This document shows, in pieces, positions 60,274-64,000 of a DNA stretch of 64,000 nucleotides. The stretch comes from Pyrus communis. Taxonomy: Eukaryota > Streptophyta > Magnoliopsida > Rosales > Rosaceae. Under the pieces are notes generated by a model, which saw only the letters and a list, made by a program, of their open reading frames with translations, made no database searches and was not told the origin of the DNA. Made by a program: the position numbers and the translations under genes. The stretch spans positions 3,613,060 through 3,677,059 of the forward strand of contig NC_084805.1 in assembly GCF_963583255.1 (NCBI RefSeq), read 5' to 3'. Position 1 is the first letter of the stretch, and the number at the start of each line of letters is the position of its first letter.

Positions 60274-60809
60274 CCGCTATATAGCTTTTTATATGATCGT
60301 GTCAAGGAGGGAAGTGGGTAAGCCATATGGGGTCGAAGCATAGCTCTACCTCTGGTCTTATGTTCTAATATAATGTATGACGAGTTTTGGTCTATTGTGT
60401 GGCTCATTTCATATTCCTCACTCTTAGGCATGTTAATTGAACGGAAATTGAAATGCATTTATTAAAATATAGAAATGAGAATCAGTTTACTTCTAAGCTT
60501 TCTTATGTGTCAAATACCTAAATATTAGGAATTATATCAACTAGAAAGGGGCACTTAATCTGATTCTCTTTCCTTATTTTTCTTATTTCTAAGTTCTCTC
60601 ATTCATTCTTTACTCCGTTCATGAAACATATTGTTATAATAATAAATAAAGACAAAAAACCGGACATAATGACTATAGTTGACTCATTATGCGAAATTTT
60701 AAATTTGATTCATGTGAAAAGCAATTTGATACTAAATTATTACGCTTAACTATTGACATGATAGAATGGAAAATTGAGTACCAATGTCGTAACGATAAGG
60801 CCATGGTTT
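60274..60809. other. Intergenic, no feature recognised
   Basis: AT-rich DNA between an inverted-repeat element and an old LTR. No supported gene. Confidence 0.5.
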
Positions 60810-62603
60810 TGTTGCATTCCTAGTTTCATTTGAAGTGTGATTGTGTAGATCTGAATCCTATAAAATCTAGAAGGTTTTTCCTTGCACAACTTGTATTACT
60901 TGGAAGGCAAGTTTTTTCTCTTCCATTGATATAAATAAGGCACAAAGCATGAGGAATATTACTCACGAATTCCTTAATCCTTTCTCTCCTTTCTTTTCTC
61001 TTTAGCCGATCACCCTTTTTCTTTCCCCTCTAAATTCATATTACAACACATTATCAACATGGTCCCATTATTATGGTAACGAACCGAAGAATTTTGGAGA
61101 AGGATCTTCTATAACTAATATTCATAGACTTTCACCATTTCCATCCAATCTATGATCATCCATATGCTAGATGCAAATGAGATTCTTAAAGAGGTTTTGG
61201 AACCTAAAGTTCCATATCTATATTCAACTTTGTGCTTTGTTGTACTTAGCTCTTTGCATTAGACAGAACATCTTCTTTGTTGTTGATCTGTTGATAAAGA
61301 TGCAGCACTGCACCTACTTGCAACCACTAAATTGGCATAAAGATGTTTTTCTGTTACTACGGATTTTGGCTCATCCCTCCACATCCTAAGCGGATCCAAC
61401 CCCCTGATCCTCGAAATAATGCTTGCCTTGTTTGTCATACTGACGCATCTTACGTTTCAAACCCGCACAAGGCATACTCACAGACAATTATGTATTTACC
61501 GTTAGGGATACCGCAATATCTTGGAGGTCAACAAAATATACAATAGTTGTTAAATCTTCGAATCGTTCCAAGCTAACCGCATCTCATTATGCCACATGTG
61601 AGAGATATGGTTGAGAGCTCTTATAGAACAGATTCAAAGTACCGTGGTTTTTAATTCATCATTGAGTCTCAACAGTAATCTATGAAGACAATGTCGCATG
61701 TATCAATCAGACCAACACATGATACATCAACCAAGTCACACACCAAGTATTTTGCGCCCTAATCACATCAACAAAAAATCCGAAGATTGAAGCTAAGCAA
61801 ATCCGATCCCAAGATAACCTTGCTAACCTTCCAAAAGCTTGTTTGAGGAATTGGCATACGTAAATTGTCTGATTTGTAATGTTTGTAGTTCTCATTTAGA
61901 AGCTTTGTTAAATTAAGGGTGAACATCTAGAAGTATACTTACTTGACCTTAATGTACTTTCTTTCACTTAGATCTTACTTGACCTTAATGTACTTTCTTT
62001 CACTTAGATTAAGAGCCTTTTTTTCCACTGGGTTTTAGCTACTAGACAAGGTTTCAACTAGACACCTATCCTAGGATGGTCATACCTTTGTGTGTGTTCC
62101 ACTTGCGTCCCGAATGTGTTTAGATTTGATTTGATGCAATTTCTCACCTTTCTCTTTAGATTATCGATTTTATCTTACCTTGGATTTTACCATAGCCAGG
62201 TTTTGTGAGTTTTATTACTTATGCATTCTTCCGTTTATTTTTTAGAGTTGCATTCGCTCATTTTGCTAACTAGACGATACCACTTTCATCAAATAATTCT
62301 ACATCATCACATGAAGACCTGTTACACCATTTATTTGAGTATTTAGACCTAAGTGAGAGTATTGCCGTTCTAATTTCACTAGGAGTGTGATTGTGTAAAT
62401 CCTAGTATATTATGTATAGGAATCTTAAAAGATTTAGAAGATCTTTCATTGTATAATTTGCATTACTTAAAAAGCAAGTTTCTCACTCCCTTATTAATAT
62501 AAATAAAAGCACAAAACATAAAAAATATTACTCATGAATTCCTCAAGTCCTCCTCCCTACCCCATTCCCCTCTTCCTTCCTTACTGTATTCATACTACAA
62601 TAA
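60810..62603 (+). mobile_element. Very old, internally deleted Copia with both LTRs
   Basis: LTRs 60810-61050 and 62360-62603 share AGTGTGATTGTGTA, AAAGCAAGTTT-like phrases, ATATAAATAA, GCACAAA, ATTACTC and GAATTCCT in the same order. Between them are RNase H traces only (YVSNPHKA, VFTVRDTAISWRSTK in shifted frames, 61400-61560). The 3' LTR is preceded by AAGTGAGAGTA. A perfect tandem duplication of CTTGACCTTAATGTACTTTC and its 3' extension (about 35 bases) lies at 61938-62008. Confidence 0.65.
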
Positions 62604-62834
62604 CTAGCCTTCATGCACACACTCACATGCATGCAAAAGTCATTTTTTGAATCATGGCAAGTTAAGGGCGACTTACACATTTTAAATGTATTTGTATGCG
62701 TAAATTGACAAAAGGAAAGTCAAATATTTGAAGTAAATAAATAATATTAGATCATGCCAGAAGAAACCCTTCGTAAACCAATTAAAGCAGCTGAATTCGC
62801 ATAATAAAATCGGTCTTTATAGAATTTACATTAA
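62604..62834. other. Short intergenic spacer
   Basis: No gene. It leads into the SINE-tail array. Confidence 0.4.
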
Positions 62835-63443
62835 GAATAGAGAAAATAATATTTAATAAACAATTGATTGAATCATGTTATTACTAGCCTATTGTGAGGC
62901 TAAACCCACCATCTCCCCTTTAGTGTAGATAATATCATTTGTTAAAAAAAATTAAAAAAATAAAAAAATCATTTGACAACTAATTTAATCACATTATTAT
63001 TCGTGTGCGAAAGACTTTTTTTATAACTGGCATTTAATAAACAATTGTTTGAATCACATTATTACTAGCCCATTGTGAGGCTAAACTCATCCCCCTCCAC
63101 TTTAGTATAGATAATATCGTTTGTTAAAAAAAAAAAAAAAAAAAAAAAACAATCATTTGACAACTAATTTAATCATATTATTATCCGCATGCGAAAGACC
63201 TTTTTTTTATAACCGGCATCACATGCCTCTTAAGATGTTTTGAACATATTTAAAAATAGAGAAAATAATATTTAATAAACAATTGATTGAATCACATTAT
63301 TGCTAGCTCATTGTGAGACTAAGCTCACCCATTCCCTTTAGTGTAGATAATATTGTTTGTTGAAAAAAAAAAAAAAATCATTTGACAACTAATTTAATCA
63401 CATTATTATTCGTGTGAGAAAGACGTTTTTTTATAACCGGCAT
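62835..63443 (+). repeat. Three tandem copies of a unit containing a SINE 3' end
   Basis: Copies at about 62835-63031, 63032-63218 and 63255-63443 each have TTTAATAAACAATTG, GAATCACATTATTRCTAGCC, TGTGAGRCTAA, TTTAGTRTAGATAATAT, an A-run, ATCATTTGACAACTAATTTA and ATAACYGGCAT. The part from GAATCACATTATT to the A-run is the 3' half of the SINE seen at 36960-37116; the part after the A-run is not. CTCTTAAGATGTTTTG follows copies 2 and 3. A-runs differ in length (about 24 in copy 2). Confidence 0.85.
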
Positions 63444-63466
63444 TTCACTCCTCTTAAGATGTTTTG

Positions 63467-63524
63467 ACGTGGCGCCCACATGGACAATGACTGGACGTCA
63501 CGTGTCATTAAGAGATCTACGTGG
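63467..63524 (+). promoter_or_regulatory. Cluster of four ACGT-core motifs
   Basis: ACGTGGC at 63467-63473, GACGTCAC at 63494-63501 overlapping CACGTGTC at 63499-63506, and TACGTGG at 63518-63524. These are ABRE/G-box/C-box type bZIP sites, four cores in 58 bases, about 200-300 bases upstream of a pyrimidine-rich leader. Confidence 0.6.
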
Positions 63525-64000
63525 AAATTAAAAATTCAAAAAAAAAAAAAAATCTGGAAACAAAAAATAAATAAAAATAAAAATAAAAGAATTTGGTCGT
63601 CACCTTCCCTTCCTCCCTTATCCCTCTATTCTCTCCTCTGCACCAACCCACCAAACCCTCATCTCCTCTCCTCTCCTTTTCGACTCATCATATATCCACC
63701 CTTCCCCCTCCATCTTCGACCCCACCCACCCACCCAACCCTCCTCTTTGTGTGAAACGATTTCACTTTCCTCTCCCTTTGTCTCTCTCTCTCTCTGTCTC
63801 TGTCTCTTTGCAATCGCAACTGAGCGAGTAATTAAAGGACTTCTGGGTTTTGGGTTTTTCATTCAAAACGTGTAACGATCGAGCAAAGCCGTTCGTGAAT
63901 TTTGGAATCTGATTTCGGTTGATTTTTCTTTCTGGGTTTTGGGTTTTGTGATTTGGGTTTTGGTTTTTCGTTCGAGAGGGTGAACATCAAGCGAAGTCAA
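63525..64000 (+). promoter_or_regulatory. Core promoter and 5' leader of a gene continuing beyond the window
   Basis: An A-rich stretch (63537-63590) is followed by a long C/T-rich run (63600-63810, with TCTCTCTC at 63780-63800) and then GGTTTTGGGTTT-type sequence, the usual look of a plant 5' UTR on the plus strand. The frame at 63480-63875 is low-complexity Pro/Ser/Leu and probably not coding. The gene body and identity lie outside. Confidence 0.5.

Noticed and set aside
1..64000. CRISPR array, operon or bacterial-type defence system
   Set aside because: No regularly spaced repeats or prokaryotic gene organisation; the window is plant nuclear DNA.

Overview
The window is a piece of a flowering-plant nuclear genome. 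Genes have spliced exons with GT-AG introns, intergenic DNA is AT-rich, and plant transposable elements (Copia, Gypsy, LINE, SINE, MITEs) fill much of it. The MITE and SINE families look like those of Rosaceae (apple/pear group); that is inference from memory, and no species can be named from the sequence alone.

Gene-bearing part (1-31 kb). Three genes lie on the minus strand: a four-exon VTT-domain membrane protein (759-4681), a VND7-type NAC transcription factor cut short by a 200-N assembly gap (5897-6661), and an ABCG25-type half-size ABC transporter in three exons with a 5.25-kb second intron (22676-30071). From memory, the Arabidopsis counterparts sit within a few loci of each other on chromosome 1 (VND7, a SNARE-associated/VTT gene, ABCG25), so this appears to be a conserved block with the first two genes in swapped order. 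The ABCG25 upstream region carries two exact ACGTGGC (ABRE-type) motifs just beyond a TATA-like box.

Transposon-rich part (31-63 kb, with islands at 15-22 kb). It holds a degenerate Copia (19.6-22.2 kb) interrupted by a 1-kb DNA transposon; the 3' part of a Gypsy element with an antisense plant-mobile-domain ORF (32.5-35.8 kb); a 1.1-kb terminal-inverted-repeat element with a 10-bp target duplication (37.5-38.6 kb); and a nearly complete minus-strand Copia flanked by a 5-bp target duplication whose right-hand LTR piece is inverted (39.0-44.1 kb). Further on are a LINE remnant (45 kb), a decayed plus-strand Copia (45.9-48.9 kb), an 8.9-kb decayed minus-strand Gypsy (48.9-57.8 kb), and a very old Copia (60.8-62.6 kb). 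A 120-bp MITE occurs twice, and a Mutator-type MITE occurs three times, each copy with a 9-bp target duplication.

The last protein gene is a small single-exon minus-strand gene of the plant-specific WEHxPGxPK (DUF688-like) group (58272-58961). At the right edge, a triplicated SINE-tail repeat runs into a cluster of four ACGT motifs and a pyrimidine-rich leader, which suggests that a plus-strand gene starts here and continues outside the window. I found no operon, CRISPR array, rRNA or tRNA gene, and no clearly new biological system. The most unusual objects are the inverted-LTR Copia, the antisense ORFs in the two Gypsy elements, and the SINE-tail tandem array next to a promoter.
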